Notes under the pieces: generated by a model
What the model was told of the DNA's origin: nothing
Seen by the model: only the letters and a program-made list of their open reading frames with translations
Database searches by the model: none
Source: Nostoc carneum NIES-2107
GTDB taxonomy: Bacteria; Cyanobacteriota; Cyanobacteriia; Cyanobacteriales; Nostocaceae
Length of the DNA stretch: 64,000 nucleotides
NCBI GenBank assembly: GCA_002368155.1
Contig: AP018180.1
Span: 6,218,908 to 6,282,907, forward strand
Direction of reading: 5' to 3'
Shown: positions 17,654-25,624 of the stretch, piece after piece
Layout: the number at the start of each line of letters is the position of its first letter
Numbering within the stretch: the stretch's first letter is position 1
Translations under genes and position numbers: made by a program

Positions 17654-19360
17654 GTGGACATAAGTTCTGAGCGGATTGACGATATTCCCGTCATCGTGGA
17701 ATGGCTTGTTCAGATGGGGATAGCTAAATGTATTGACCAAAAACTCAAAAAACCACACGGAAACCACAAAGGCATGAGTTATGGTCAATTGAGTGTATTG
17801 TTACTGACATACATAATTACTCAATCAGACCATCGGTTGTGTGCAGTGGAATCATGGGTAAAGGCACATCGAAGGATTTTAGAGTTAAGTACAGGGTGGT
17901 CGATAGGAGAAAAAGATACCAGTGATGACAGATTGGCAAGGGTAGTCGAAGAGTTAGGTAAGCAAACACAAGCAACGCAGGAAATAGAGGTCAAGTTAGG
18001 ACAAAATCTGATTCGCGCCTACGAATTGCCCACACAAGTGGCACGAACCGATACGACTAGTTTTAGCGTGAATCATCAACAGGGAGATTCTCCAGAAGAA
18101 AATATATTACGTTATGGCTATTCCAAGGACAAACGCCCAGATTTGTTGCAATACCGTCAATTATTGGCAACCCTTGACCCAATGGGAATGCCATTAGTCA
18201 GCACAACCCTTGAAGGTAATGGAGCTGACGACCCATTATATTTCCCCACTTGGCAAAAAATAGCACAAGTGATTGGACATAAAAAGTTTGTCTTCATCGC
18301 TGATTGTAAAGCTGGGTCGATTGCAACTCGCGCTCAAATCGCCGCTTCTAGGGGTATTTACTGCGTTCCTGTAGCCATGAGTGGGCAACACCCTCAATAT
18401 CTTCAGCAATGGGTTCTCAACCCACCAGCGGAAATTGTGCCCATTCGTTTACCACGACAAGATGAAGAAGAACCTGCGGTGGGAAAAGGTTTTGAAGTGG
18501 AGTTAGGTAAGTTTTGGTTCAACAAACAAACCAACAAATGGGTGCGTTGGCTAGAACGCTACTTAGTAGTTTACTCCCAAAGCCTTGCCGCATCAATGAT
18601 ACGTGGACAACAGCAACGCATCTTGACTGCTGAAACCGCTCTCCAAAGTTTAGCTAACAAGCCAGGCTCAGATCGGGAGCTACTCACCCATAAAGTAGAA
18701 AACATTCTCCAGCGCTATCGTGTCAAAAATTTTTTCTCAACCATGATTACAGAACAGATCACTAAAAAAACTCGTCATCTCGGACGGGGACGACCATCAA
18801 AAAACTCGACCACAGAGGAATTGACAGATATTTGTCTTCAACTTCATATCCAGAAGATAGATACTGCAATTCAGGAGGCAGAAACTTTGGCAGGGTGGCG
18901 ATTGTATGTTACTAATGCCGATAGTAGCCAGATGAGTTTACCACTTGCTGTGATGTATTATCGGGATGAATGGCTTTTAGAGCGAGGTTTTCACCGTTTT
19001 AAAAGGGGTTCTTTGCCAGCCCTACCCATTTACTTTCAAAATACTGACCGAATCACTGGCTTAATGTTCCTGTTGAACATAGCTTTGCGTGTATTTACTC
19101 TAATGGAGTTTGTAGTACGGCTGGCTCTTGAGCAAACCCAACAATCTTTGGCAGGTCTTTATGACGGTAATCCAAAGCGAAAAACTGCTCGCCCATCTGC
19201 TGAACAAATGCTCAAGGCTTTTTGTAATTTAACTCTTTATTTTTTACCTGATTCTACCATCTTCATCACACCAATTAACGCGCTTCAAAAACAAATTCTT
19301 TCTTTAATGAAAATGCCTGAATCCCTTTATCAGATAGATTCAGTGGTGCGCTCGACATAA
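17654..19360 (+). CDS. IS1634-family-like DDE transposase
   Basis: 568 residues from a GTG start that has GCGGGG six bases upstream. The N-terminal part (about 1-100, ERIDDIPVIVEWLVQMGI) matches the DUF4277 region of IS1634/IS4-group transposases. The acidic catalytic residues are visible: Asp133 in RTDTTSFS, Asp217 in FIADCKAGS and Glu443 in WLLERGFHRFK, with Lys450 giving the E-x6-K part of the IS4-group signature. There is no frameshift or internal stop, so the enzyme may be active. A 240-bp non-coding tail follows before the right inverted repeat. Confidence 0.88.
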   Translation: MDISSERIDDIPVIVEWLVQMGIAKCIDQKLKKPHGNHKGMSYGQLSVLLLTYIITQSDHRLCAVESWVKAHRRILELSTGWSIGEKDTSDDRLARVVEELGKQTQATQEIEVKLGQNLIRAYELPTQVARTDTTSFSVNHQQGDSPEENILRYGYSKDKRPDLLQYRQLLATLDPMGMPLVSTTLEGNGADDPLYFPTWQKIAQVIGHKKFVFIADCKAGSIATRAQIAASRGIYCVPVAMSGQHPQYLQQWVLNPPAEIVPIRLPRQDEEEPAVGKGFEVELGKFWFNKQTNKWVRWLERYLVVYSQSLAASMIRGQQQRILTAETALQSLANKPGSDRELLTHKVENILQRYRVKNFFSTMITEQITKKTRHLGRGRPSKNSTTEELTDICLQLHIQKIDTAIQEAETLAGWRLYVTNADSSQMSLPLAVMYYRDEWLLERGFHRFKRGSLPALPIYFQNTDRITGLMFLLNIALRVFTLMEFVVRLALEQTQQSLAGLYDGNPKRKTARPSAEQMLKAFCNLTLYFLPDSTIFITPINALQKQILSLMKMPESLYQIDSVVRST

Positions 19361-19441
19361 TTCATCTTACTCAATTACCTGTACCACTCCTGAAGGAGGA
19401 TACACACAATTGAAGTCCCATTTCAATATTAGCAATTTCCG

Positions 19442-19626
19442 TGTAAGACACCGTAAATTGAACTTTGAATATTGCTACTCTTCCATGTATTACACTGAAG
19501 AGCTTAACTTCCGGTAACAGTCTCTCAATATATTTCTTTCATCCCTGTAATACACGCAAAGTCGCAATTTCTTTTACCATGTAATACATGGTAAAGCTCG
19601 TTCTCCTTTTCCCAAGTATTACACGG
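19442..19626. repeat. Right cluster of TGTAATACA motifs in the transposon
   Basis: Copies lie at 19486-19494, 19546-19554, 19580-19588 (inside the palindrome ACCATGTAATACATGGT) and 19615-19623, plus a one-mismatch copy at 19442-19450. The arrangement mirrors the left end only partly, because only the outermost site lies in the shared inverted repeat. Confidence 0.75.
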
Positions 19627-19739
19627 TGATGGTTTTAGGAGATCCAAAATCGTATTGTTTCCTTTAACAGTAAGGCGTTAATTCCTCTCACACTTCAAAA
19701 ATAAGCGAACGTACAGCTATAAGCAAAGTTGATTCACAA

Positions 19740-20357
19740 ATGGCACGCACAAAAGTTGACGAAGTAGAACGCGAGAGTTCAGTTGAGAAAGTAGAACAAA
19801 TTCTGCAAGGCGCGATGCAGGAGTTCCTTAAGCATGGCTATGCTGGTACAAGTATGGATAAGGTGGCTGTCGCTGCGGGGGTGTCTAAAGCCACAGTCTA
19901 CAGCCACTTTCAGGATAAAGAAGAACTATTTAAAGTATTACTTGAGCATTTATCACGGCAAAAGTTTAACTCTATATTTGGTACAGAACCTCTCCAAGGT
20001 GAACCAACAGTTGTATTACGCCAGTTAGGAACCAAAGCCTTAGAGCACATGGTAGCAGACCAAGAACATCGGGCATTGATGCGGGTATTAATCGGCGAAT
20101 CTGGACGTTTTCCAGAGTTAGCGCAGATTTGTGTGCGCGCCATGATTAAACCCGTTGTCGAAACCCTGACTCAATACGTTGCTAGTCATCCTGAACTGAA
20201 AATTAATGATCCAGAAGCAGTGGCCAGGATTTTATTAGGGTCATTAGTGCATTTTCATATTGTTCAGGATGTATTGCATGGTAAAGAGATTTTACCAATG
20301 GAGAGCGATCGCGTGATTAATACGATGATCGATTTGATTGTCAATAATGCTAAGTAA
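19740..20357 (+). CDS. TetR/AcrR-family transcriptional regulator
   Basis: 205 residues. The N-terminal TetR helix-turn-helix (residues about 18-62) reads ILQGAMQEFLKHGYAGTSMD then VAAGVSKATVYSHFQDKEEL, the canonical recognition pattern. The C-terminal half is helical ligand- and dimer-binding domain (AefR-like). The gene is divergent from devBCA, and two operator-like palindromes lie before devB, so I infer it represses the exporter and perhaps itself. The transposon now sits 17 bp upstream of its ATG, between the gene and its original promoter region, so expression may be lost or driven from the element. The coding frame itself is intact. Confidence 0.9.
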   Translation: MARTKVDEVERESSVEKVEQILQGAMQEFLKHGYAGTSMDKVAVAAGVSKATVYSHFQDKEELFKVLLEHLSRQKFNSIFGTEPLQGEPTVVLRQLGTKALEHMVADQEHRALMRVLIGESGRFPELAQICVRAMIKPVVETLTQYVASHPELKINDPEAVARILLGSLVHFHIVQDVLHGKEILPMESDRVINTMIDLIVNNAK

Positions 20358-20377
20358 CCAAATTCAACAATAGCTGA

Positions 20378-21325
20378 TTAGCTTTCTGCAACTTCTTGCA
20401 CACCTGTGATGTAGCAATCATAGGCGCTTTGGCTAAAGCAAACGAAAATCACTTGTTCTATAGATTGATGGTTGTTGAGGAATTTGTTGACTTCTGCGAT
20501 CGCAATTTTGCTGGCGCGTTCCAAGGGGAAGCCATAAACCCCTGTGCTAATCGCTGGGAAAGCAATAGTTTTAATTTGATATTGTTCTGCCAAAGTTAAG
20601 CTGTGGCGATAACATCGAGCTAACATCTCATCTTCACCTTGATTACCTCCGTGCCAAACTGGGCCGACAGTGTGAATTACCCATTTTGCTTTGAGTTTGT
20701 AACCTTTGGTGATTTTCGCTTCTCCTGTAGCGCAACCATGCAACTGACGACATTCGTCCAAAAGTTCTGGCCCAGCTGCACGGTGAATTGCACCATCAAC
20801 GCCACCACCACCCAGTAGGGAATTTTTGGCAGCATTGACAATTGCATCTACTGGTAGCTGAGTAATATCGCCTTGAAAAACTGATATTTGCTTTATCATA
20901 TTTTGTTTACTGTGATTGTCAGACTTTTCTAACATTAAAGCTGCATGGATTGCTTGTAGCCTGTGGAAAATTGCCAGAAAATGACCGTTTTTAATCATTG
21001 CAGCTAAATGACCGCTACAAAAGCGCTCTTTCCTGATGTGAGTTGTTAACAATTTCTGCAATGTCAGAATGTCAGCTACAATTAATAACTCTGGATTTTT
21101 TACCAGATGTTCGGCTTCATTTTGCCAAGCTGTCCAATCAAAATCAATAACAAAATTTTCTTGATAAACAGATGTAATGAACTTATTAAATTCTTTAGAA
21201 TAACAATAGGGATCTAAAGTCAAGGGTTCTGTTTCTATGTTGTATAGCTGTGCTTCTGTGTCCGTAAATAATGTTAAAAAAGCTAATAAATTTTCAATAT
21301 TTTCCAGTGTAATTTTCCGGAACAT
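20378..21325 (-). CDS. DUF6508-macro domain fusion, probable ADP-ribose hydrolase
   Basis: 315 residues from the first ATG at 21325 (the frame is open to a TTG at 21364). The C-terminal half (about residues 145-310) is a complete macro domain: [18 protein letters not shown], then [16 protein letters not shown], the HTVGPVW strand and [13 protein letters not shown]. Such domains bind ADP-ribose and often deacetylate O-acetyl-ADP-ribose or remove ADP-ribose from targets. The N-terminal part (about 1-140) matches what I recall of DUF6508 ([38 protein letters not shown]). The fusion suggests a two-part protein in ADP-ribose signalling or toxin-linked metabolism; the partner domain's function is unknown. 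It is divergent from cobO. Confidence 0.82.
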   Translation of the reverse strand: MFRKITLENIENLLAFLTLFTDTEAQLYNIETEPLTLDPYCYSKEFNKFITSVYQENFVIDFDWTAWQNEAEHLVKNPELLIVADILTLQKLLTTHIRKERFCSGHLAAMIKNGHFLAIFHRLQAIHAALMLEKSDNHSKQNMIKQISVFQGDITQLPVDAIVNAAKNSLLGGGGVDGAIHRAAGPELLDECRQLHGCATGEAKITKGYKLKAKWVIHTVGPVWHGGNQGEDEMLARCYRHSLTLAEQYQIKTIAFPAISTGVYGFPLERASKIAIAEVNKFLNNHQSIEQVIFVCFSQSAYDCYITGVQEVAES

Positions 21326-21422
21326 ATTCCAAATATAAGGTAAGTAAAATTTACTAAATAACAAAATTTTACTTCATTTTCTCCGTTGTTAAAGTTATTG
21401 CCAGTATCTTCAGACAAAACTG

Positions 21423-22100
21423 ATGAAAAACGACACCCCACAAGAATTAGATTCAGATCAAGAAATTGCACGTGTAATTGACGAGGTCATGTCCTCATCT
21501 TTAAGCGCTGAACAATACCGCAAAAAAATGCAGCGGCGGAAAGAAGTTCAGGATCAGCGTATAGCACAAGCTGTACCGACAAAAGGATTAATTGTTGTTA
21601 ATACTGGTAACGGTAAAGGGAAAACAACTGCGGCGTTGGGGATGGTGTTGCGATCGCTTGGTCATGGCTATAAAGTTGCGATCGTCCAATTCATCAAAGG
21701 AGCCTGGGAACCTTCCGAAAAACGGGTGTTCAGTAATTGGCAAGACCAGCTAGAATTTCATGCTATGGGCGAAGGCTTTACTTGGGAAACTCAAGACCGC
21801 GATCGCGATTTAGATAAAGCGCAAGCCGCCTGGGAAAAATCTTTAGAATACATCCGTAATCCAGACTTCCGATTAGTCTTATTGGATGAAATTAATATTG
21901 CGCTCAAAATGGGTTACTTACAAGTTGAGCAAGTATTAGCAGGTTTAGCACAGAAACCTGAAGCTACTCACGTGATTCTCACAGGTAGAGGCGCACCAGC
22001 CGCGTTAATTGAACGAGCCGATTTAGTCACAGAAATGACTCTGGTGAAGCATCCTTTCCGCGATCAAGGCGTGAAAGCTCAACCAGGAATTGAGTATTAA
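21423..22100 (+). CDS. cobO: Corrinoid adenosyltransferase
   Basis: 225 residues of the CobO/BtuR family, which adds the adenosyl group from ATP to cobyrinic acid diamide or cobinamide in cobalamin synthesis. An N-terminal charged helix (residues 28-50, AEQYRKKMQRRKEV) precedes the P-loop NTGNGKGKTTAALG (60-73). Further family blocks are QFIKGAWEPSE, DRDRDLDKAQAAW, VLLDEINIALK and ILTGRGAP. The length fits the family. No cobalamin riboswitch fits in the 97 bp between this gene and its divergent neighbour. Confidence 0.93.
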   Translation: MKNDTPQELDSDQEIARVIDEVMSSSLSAEQYRKKMQRRKEVQDQRIAQAVPTKGLIVVNTGNGKGKTTAALGMVLRSLGHGYKVAIVQFIKGAWEPSEKRVFSNWQDQLEFHAMGEGFTWETQDRDRDLDKAQAAWEKSLEYIRNPDFRLVLLDEINIALKMGYLQVEQVLAGLAQKPEATHVILTGRGAPAALIERADLVTEMTLVKHPFRDQGVKAQPGIEY

Positions 22101-22103
22101 ATG

Positions 22104-22150
22104 ATAAATGATGAATGACGATTTAACATAACTCATCATTCATCATTTAT
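22104..22150 (+). terminator. Hairpin after cobO
   Basis: ATAAATGATGAATGA (22104-22118) pairs perfectly with TCATTCATCATTTAT (22136-22150), 17-nt loop. It begins 3 bp after the cobO stop. There is no U-run, so it may be a processing or stability hairpin derived from heptamer repeats rather than a classical terminator. Confidence 0.5.
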
Positions 22151-22240
22151 AAATAAAGCTGCATATCAGACGATTTTGAATTTGAGATTTGGGATTGCTC
22201 CAACAGGTATCCCGGATTTCTCACAAAGCTTAAAGAAATA

Positions 22241-22302
22241 GGGGTCAAAAACTGCCAAAATGCATATTGGACAACAATTCCAGCAGTTTGAAGTATGACC
22301 CC
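22241..22302 (+). promoter_or_regulatory. Start-codon-sequestering stem in the IS1380 element
   Basis: GGGGTCA (22241-22247) pairs with TGACCCC (22296-22302), which covers the transposase ATG at 22295-22297. An inner stem AAACTGC/GCAGTTT (22249-22255 with 22283-22289) extends it. A transcript entering from outside the element would hide the start codon, as known for IS10 and IS50. Confidence 0.45.
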
Positions 22303-23794
22303 AAATAAAAACGATTGTATACCGGAACAGTTTATATTTGAACAAGTAAATTCATGTCCAGTTGTAGTTAATTTCCAGGGTGAGCCTGTAACATCTGATG
22401 CCGGATTAACATTAATTGCGGAACTAGATAGAAAAAGAGGAATAACATCACGGCTGGCAGCATGTTTTAAAGATTACCGAAAGCCAAATAAAATTCTGCA
22501 TCGAGTTAATAGCTTAATTGCACAAAGAATATACGGCTTAATCATGGGCTATGAAGATATAAATGACCATGAAACTCTACGTCACGATGCGATATTTGCG
22601 CTCTGTGTGGGAAAAGTAATTAATTCCTCACCTGAATCAATTAGATTGGCCGGAAAAAGTACCTTAAATCGGATCGAGCATTGCCCAGAAGATGTATCTT
22701 CAAGGGTAGATAGTAGATATCACCGGATTGAACATGATGCATCAGCTATAGAAACACTCTTAGTTGAACTATTTTTAGAATCCTATCGAAAACCACCACG
22801 ACAAATAATTTTAGATTTAGATGTTACCGATGACCCGGTACATGGTCATCAAGAAGAAACATTCTTTAATCCTTATTATAGAGGATATTGTTATGCGCCA
22901 CTTTATATTTTTTGTGGTAAAAATTTACTGGCAGCAAAACTTCGCGCATCTAATGTAGACCCAGCATCAGGGGGACTAGAAGAATTACAACGAGTCATAA
23001 AAATAATCCGCTCACGCTGGCAGAATGTAAAAATTATTATTCGGGGAGATAGCGCTTATTCCAGAGAAGATATTATGGCATGGTGTGAATCTCAAACTGA
23101 AATTGATTATGTGTTTGGACTCGCACCAAATAATCGACTACTCCAGGCAACTAAGACAATACAGTATCGTGCATCCCAAGAATATTCAAGGAAAATTAAA
23201 CCTGTAGTAGAGTTTTTTGAAACCTTGTTTTCTCCATCAGCAGATGTAATGAAAGACGCAGCAGCATTTGTTGATAACTCAGTGTGGTATTGTTCTCTAG
23301 ACTATCAAACGTTAGATAGTTGGAGTCGTAATCGTCGTGTTGTCGCCAAAGTTGAGTATAGCCACCAAGAAGTTGATACTCGCTTTGTAGTGACTTCACT
23401 GCCTATTAATAAAATCCCTCCAGGACGACTTTATACTCAAAAATATTGCCCAAGAGGCAACATGGAGAATTGCTTAAAAGAGCAAAAATTAGGGCTAAAA
23501 AGTGACAGGACTAGTACTCATACATTTGGAGGAAATCAATTACGTTTGTGGTTGGCATCTATCGCTTATGTTTTGATGAATCTTCTGCGAGAGCAATGTT
23601 TAGTAAATACGGAATTCAAAAATGCAACTGTTGAGACTATCCGCACCAAACTCTTGAAGCTAGGAGCAGTTATTACTATTACTAAACGACGAGTTTTAAT
23701 CGCGATTAGTAGTGCTTGTCCTTATAAAGAGAGTTTTGCAACGGTTTACAAGTGTTTATCTCAAATACCAAATCAATTGTTAATAATGACCTAA
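22295..23794 (+). CDS. IS1380-family transposase
   Basis: 499 residues. The N-terminus (NFQGEPVTSDAGLTLIAELD) is typical of the family. The DDE residues fit DLDVTDDPVHG (first Asp), IIRGDSAYSRED (second Asp) and RGNMENCLKEQK (Glu), followed by the conserved SDRTSTHTFGGNQLRLWLA part. The length is normal and there are no internal stops, so the enzyme is probably functional. It is the only gene in the element. Confidence 0.92.
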   Translation: MTPNKNDCIPEQFIFEQVNSCPVVVNFQGEPVTSDAGLTLIAELDRKRGITSRLAACFKDYRKPNKILHRVNSLIAQRIYGLIMGYEDINDHETLRHDAIFALCVGKVINSSPESIRLAGKSTLNRIEHCPEDVSSRVDSRYHRIEHDASAIETLLVELFLESYRKPPRQIILDLDVTDDPVHGHQEETFFNPYYRGYCYAPLYIFCGKNLLAAKLRASNVDPASGGLEELQRVIKIIRSRWQNVKIIIRGDSAYSREDIMAWCESQTEIDYVFGLAPNNRLLQATKTIQYRASQEYSRKIKPVVEFFETLFSPSADVMKDAAAFVDNSVWYCSLDYQTLDSWSRNRRVVAKVEYSHQEVDTRFVVTSLPINKIPPGRLYTQKYCPRGNMENCLKEQKLGLKSDRTSTHTFGGNQLRLWLASIAYVLMNLLREQCLVNTEFKNATVETIRTKLLKLGAVITITKRRVLIAISSACPYKESFATVYKCLSQIPNQLLIMT

Positions 23795-24156
23795 TTTAAT
23801 CCACAAGTAATAGCTGAATCTGATTTTTAATAACTAATTTTTTGGGTTATTTTCCTTGATTTAACCCATCAATTGTCATGTGAATTTTGATTATTAAAAG
23901 TTTTTTGTATCAGTATTGAGCAATTGTTATGTATTTTATATATCTTTAAATGCTTCGGCTTTTACTTTGAGTTCCCTAAGCTCTGGAGTATTTTAATAAT
24001 GTATTAATTAAATTATCCTAAATTTGGCTAACCTAAGCGTTTTTTTCTGACTTGTGAGAAATCCGGGGTATATCCGGTAGCTTAATAGGTGATATTGTTT
24101 CTACCAAAGACTCCAGGTCAAATGTGCAAAAATATTGACTTCTGACTCTTGAATAC

Positions 24157-24176
24157 AGACGCGATGAATCGCGTCT
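24157..24176. repeat. Dispersed palindrome, variant copy 1
   Basis: AGACGCGATGAATCGCGTCT, one central base off the perfect palindrome found at four other places in the window. It is preceded by the same TGACTCTTG-type context. Confidence 0.8.
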
Positions 24177-24204
24177 CTACAATTTTTGGGTTCCGCACTG
24201 CGGT

Positions 24205-24327
24205 ACTAGTGGTCTGTCCCATAAGTTCTGAGGAGTTGAGGAACGAACCGCAAAGGCGCGAAGTACACAAAGGAAGAGAAATGAAGAATGAGTTCACCCA
24301 GCAAAATTAATGGGACAGACCACTAGT
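24205..24327. mobile_element. MITE with ACTAGTGGTCTGTCCCAT ends
   Basis: The 123-bp element has 18-bp inverted ends (ACTAGTGGTCTGTCCCAT at 24205 and its inverse ending at 24327) and no gene. The ends fit TA-flanked IS630/Tc1-type termini (TA then GTGGTCTGTCCCAT). Its right end overlaps the stop codon of the gene at 24323-25054. Confidence 0.7.
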
Positions 24328-25054
24328 TTGAAGATTGATTACACATTTGCAAAATGCGGCGGTCATTGGCACTAATAGACTTGAGTTGATGATAATCTTG
24401 CAGCGCTACAGAGTAAGGATAGCTACTTAGCTCCTCCTCACTAATGGTAGGTATTGTGCTCCTTGTAGCTACTTCATTTGAAGTACTTTCACCTGGGTAA
24501 CCATTAACCGTCATTGCCAATTCTCCGGAGCGATCAATTGTCCCCTGAAAGCAACTAAACTCGGAACTGGGCATATATAATGCACCATTCACTTTACCTT
24601 GACGCTTTTCAAAGACAATATAGCCTTGTCCAATTTGGTTTGGTGCTGGTGATTGACCATATAAATAAACGCCATCTTGTTGAGGCACATTACTCATTGG
24701 CACATTCGCTGCTTCTTTAGCAGATTTTTGGTTTCCGCTAGCGATCGCAGTAGTTTGAGATGCTATTTTTACGCCTTTAGCTGAAGTTGTAAAATTCGAT
24801 TCTCTGCTGGGGTTTGTAACAGACTCAGCAATATTATTACTCTTTTCAGCAGTTGTCCAAACTTGATTTCTCTGCCCTTTTACTTCTCTTAGCTGTGATA
24901 AAACACTGGCAGAAGTATTTTGAGAATTTACTTCTATTTGCTGACTAAATACTGGTTGAGTTTGCTCACCGAAAACACCAAGAGCAATAACTAAAGCAAC
25001 AGCAGGCATTTTCAACTGACGAGAGGCACAGAATTGATTAATGTTGTTAAGCAC
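24323..25054 (-). CDS. Secreted protein of unknown function
   Basis: 243 residues from a GTG start with AGAGGAG 8 bases upstream, a strong ribosome site. The signal peptide (MPAVALVIALGVFG, cleavage near VFSQQ) is followed by a low-complexity Ser/Asn-rich part (about 40-120). A globular domain follows (about 122-243) with VPQQDGVYLYGQSP, IGQGYIVFEKRQGKVNGALY, a single CFQG block and a C-terminal MCNQ. Two cysteines may form a disulfide. I recall similar cyanobacterial hypothetical proteins with this C-terminal domain but no assigned role. The stop codon TAG comes from the ACTAGT end of the adjoining MITE, so the last residues may differ from the ancestral protein. Confidence 0.75.
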   Translation of the reverse strand: MLNNINQFCASRQLKMPAVALVIALGVFGEQTQPVFSQQIEVNSQNTSASVLSQLREVKGQRNQVWTTAEKSNNIAESVTNPSRESNFTTSAKGVKIASQTTAIASGNQKSAKEAANVPMSNVPQQDGVYLYGQSPAPNQIGQGYIVFEKRQGKVNGALYMPSSEFSCFQGTIDRSGELAMTVNGYPGESTSNEVATRSTIPTISEEELSSYPYSVALQDYHQLKSISANDRRILQMCNQSSN

Positions 25055-25571
25055 CCGACTACTCCTCTAAAAAACTAACTACTCTCTCAGCAACTTATTA
25101 GAACTTAACTAAGTATTTGTAATGAAGGCTCCCTCAATGGTTTGATTTATATTGTCAAGGGAATAAAAATACCTAAAACGGAAATTTTTGTTTAGTTTTT
25201 ACTTGCAACCCTAGAATATCGTCCTAGAGCCACTTTCTGCTTCACCCTATAGATTCACCTGATTGGGTGATGTAAGAAGAAAAATTACAAAAAATGTTTT
25301 TTCTAGAGTAAATCTCAACTAATTTTGATATTTTTCTCAAAAAATCCACTTTCGATATAGCCCTTTAGTAGCACTAAATATAACTACAACAACGAATTCA
25401 TTCATTACGGAATATGTCGAAAGATTTTTTGAAAAAAGGGATTGGGGATTGGGGACTGGGGATTGGGGATTGGGAGATGAGGAGACAAAGAGACAAGGGG
25501 ACAGGGGAAATAACAAACACCTAACACCCAATGACAAATGACAAATGACAAATGACCAATGACCAATGACC
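25055..25571. other. Intergenic region with heptamer repeats
   Basis: It is upstream of the GTG-started secreted protein and downstream of the sigma-factor gene. It holds GGGGATT heptamers at 25440-25474 and AATGACA/AATGACC heptamers at 25530-25572. The frames crossing it consist mostly of repeat sequence and are not genes. Confidence 0.6.
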
Positions 25572-25601
25572 AAAAAAATAGCCCCCTGATTTCAGGAGGC
25601 T
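25572..25601 (-). terminator. Rho-independent terminator of the sigma factor gene
   Basis: AGCCCCCTGA and TCAGGAGGCT (25580-25601) form a 10-bp stem with a 2-nt apex plus closing pairs. On the minus strand it is followed by ATTTTTTT (25572-25580). It lies 23 bp past the stop at 25625. Confidence 0.88.
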
Positions 25602-25624
25602 CGCAGTTAAAAGTTATTTGGCTT

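Larger units (their letters stand above)
16990..19716. mobile_element. Intact IS1634-like transposon with 113-bp inverted repeats and an accessory gene
   Basis: The 2727-bp element starts CTGTACGTTCGCT at 16990 and ends with its inverse at 19716. The terminal inverted repeats (16990-17102 and 19604-19716) are about 92 percent identical over 113 bp, far longer than usual for an insertion sequence. The 6-bp direct repeat CTATAA flanks it at 16984-16989 and 19717-19722, a clear target-site duplication. It carries an RHH-like small gene and a DDE transposase, both intact. I saw no HIP1 octamer inside, unlike the neighbouring host DNA. Ten or more TGTAATACA-type motifs cluster in its ends. It separates the devBCA promoter from the TetR gene, landing 17 bp before the TetR start. 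Confidence 0.9.
22211..24067. mobile_element. Complete IS1380-family insertion sequence
   Basis: The 1857-bp element has inverted ends CCCGGATTTCTCACAA (22211-22226 and inverse at 24052-24067, 16 bp identical). The direct repeat GTAT flanks it at 22207-22210 and 24068-24071, fitting the 4-bp target duplication of the IS1380 family. The transposase is intact. A long non-coding tail (23795-24067) lies between the transposase stop and the right end. I saw no HIP1 octamer inside. Confidence 0.88.

Noticed and set aside
17078-19626. TGTAATACA array as a plasmid origin iteron set
   Set aside because: The sites lie inside the ends of a transposon with a target duplication, and no replication protein gene is present. 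A transposon-regulatory role fits better.
21326-21422. Cobalamin riboswitch before cobO
   Set aside because: The 97 bp between the divergent genes is too short and shows no B12-box.
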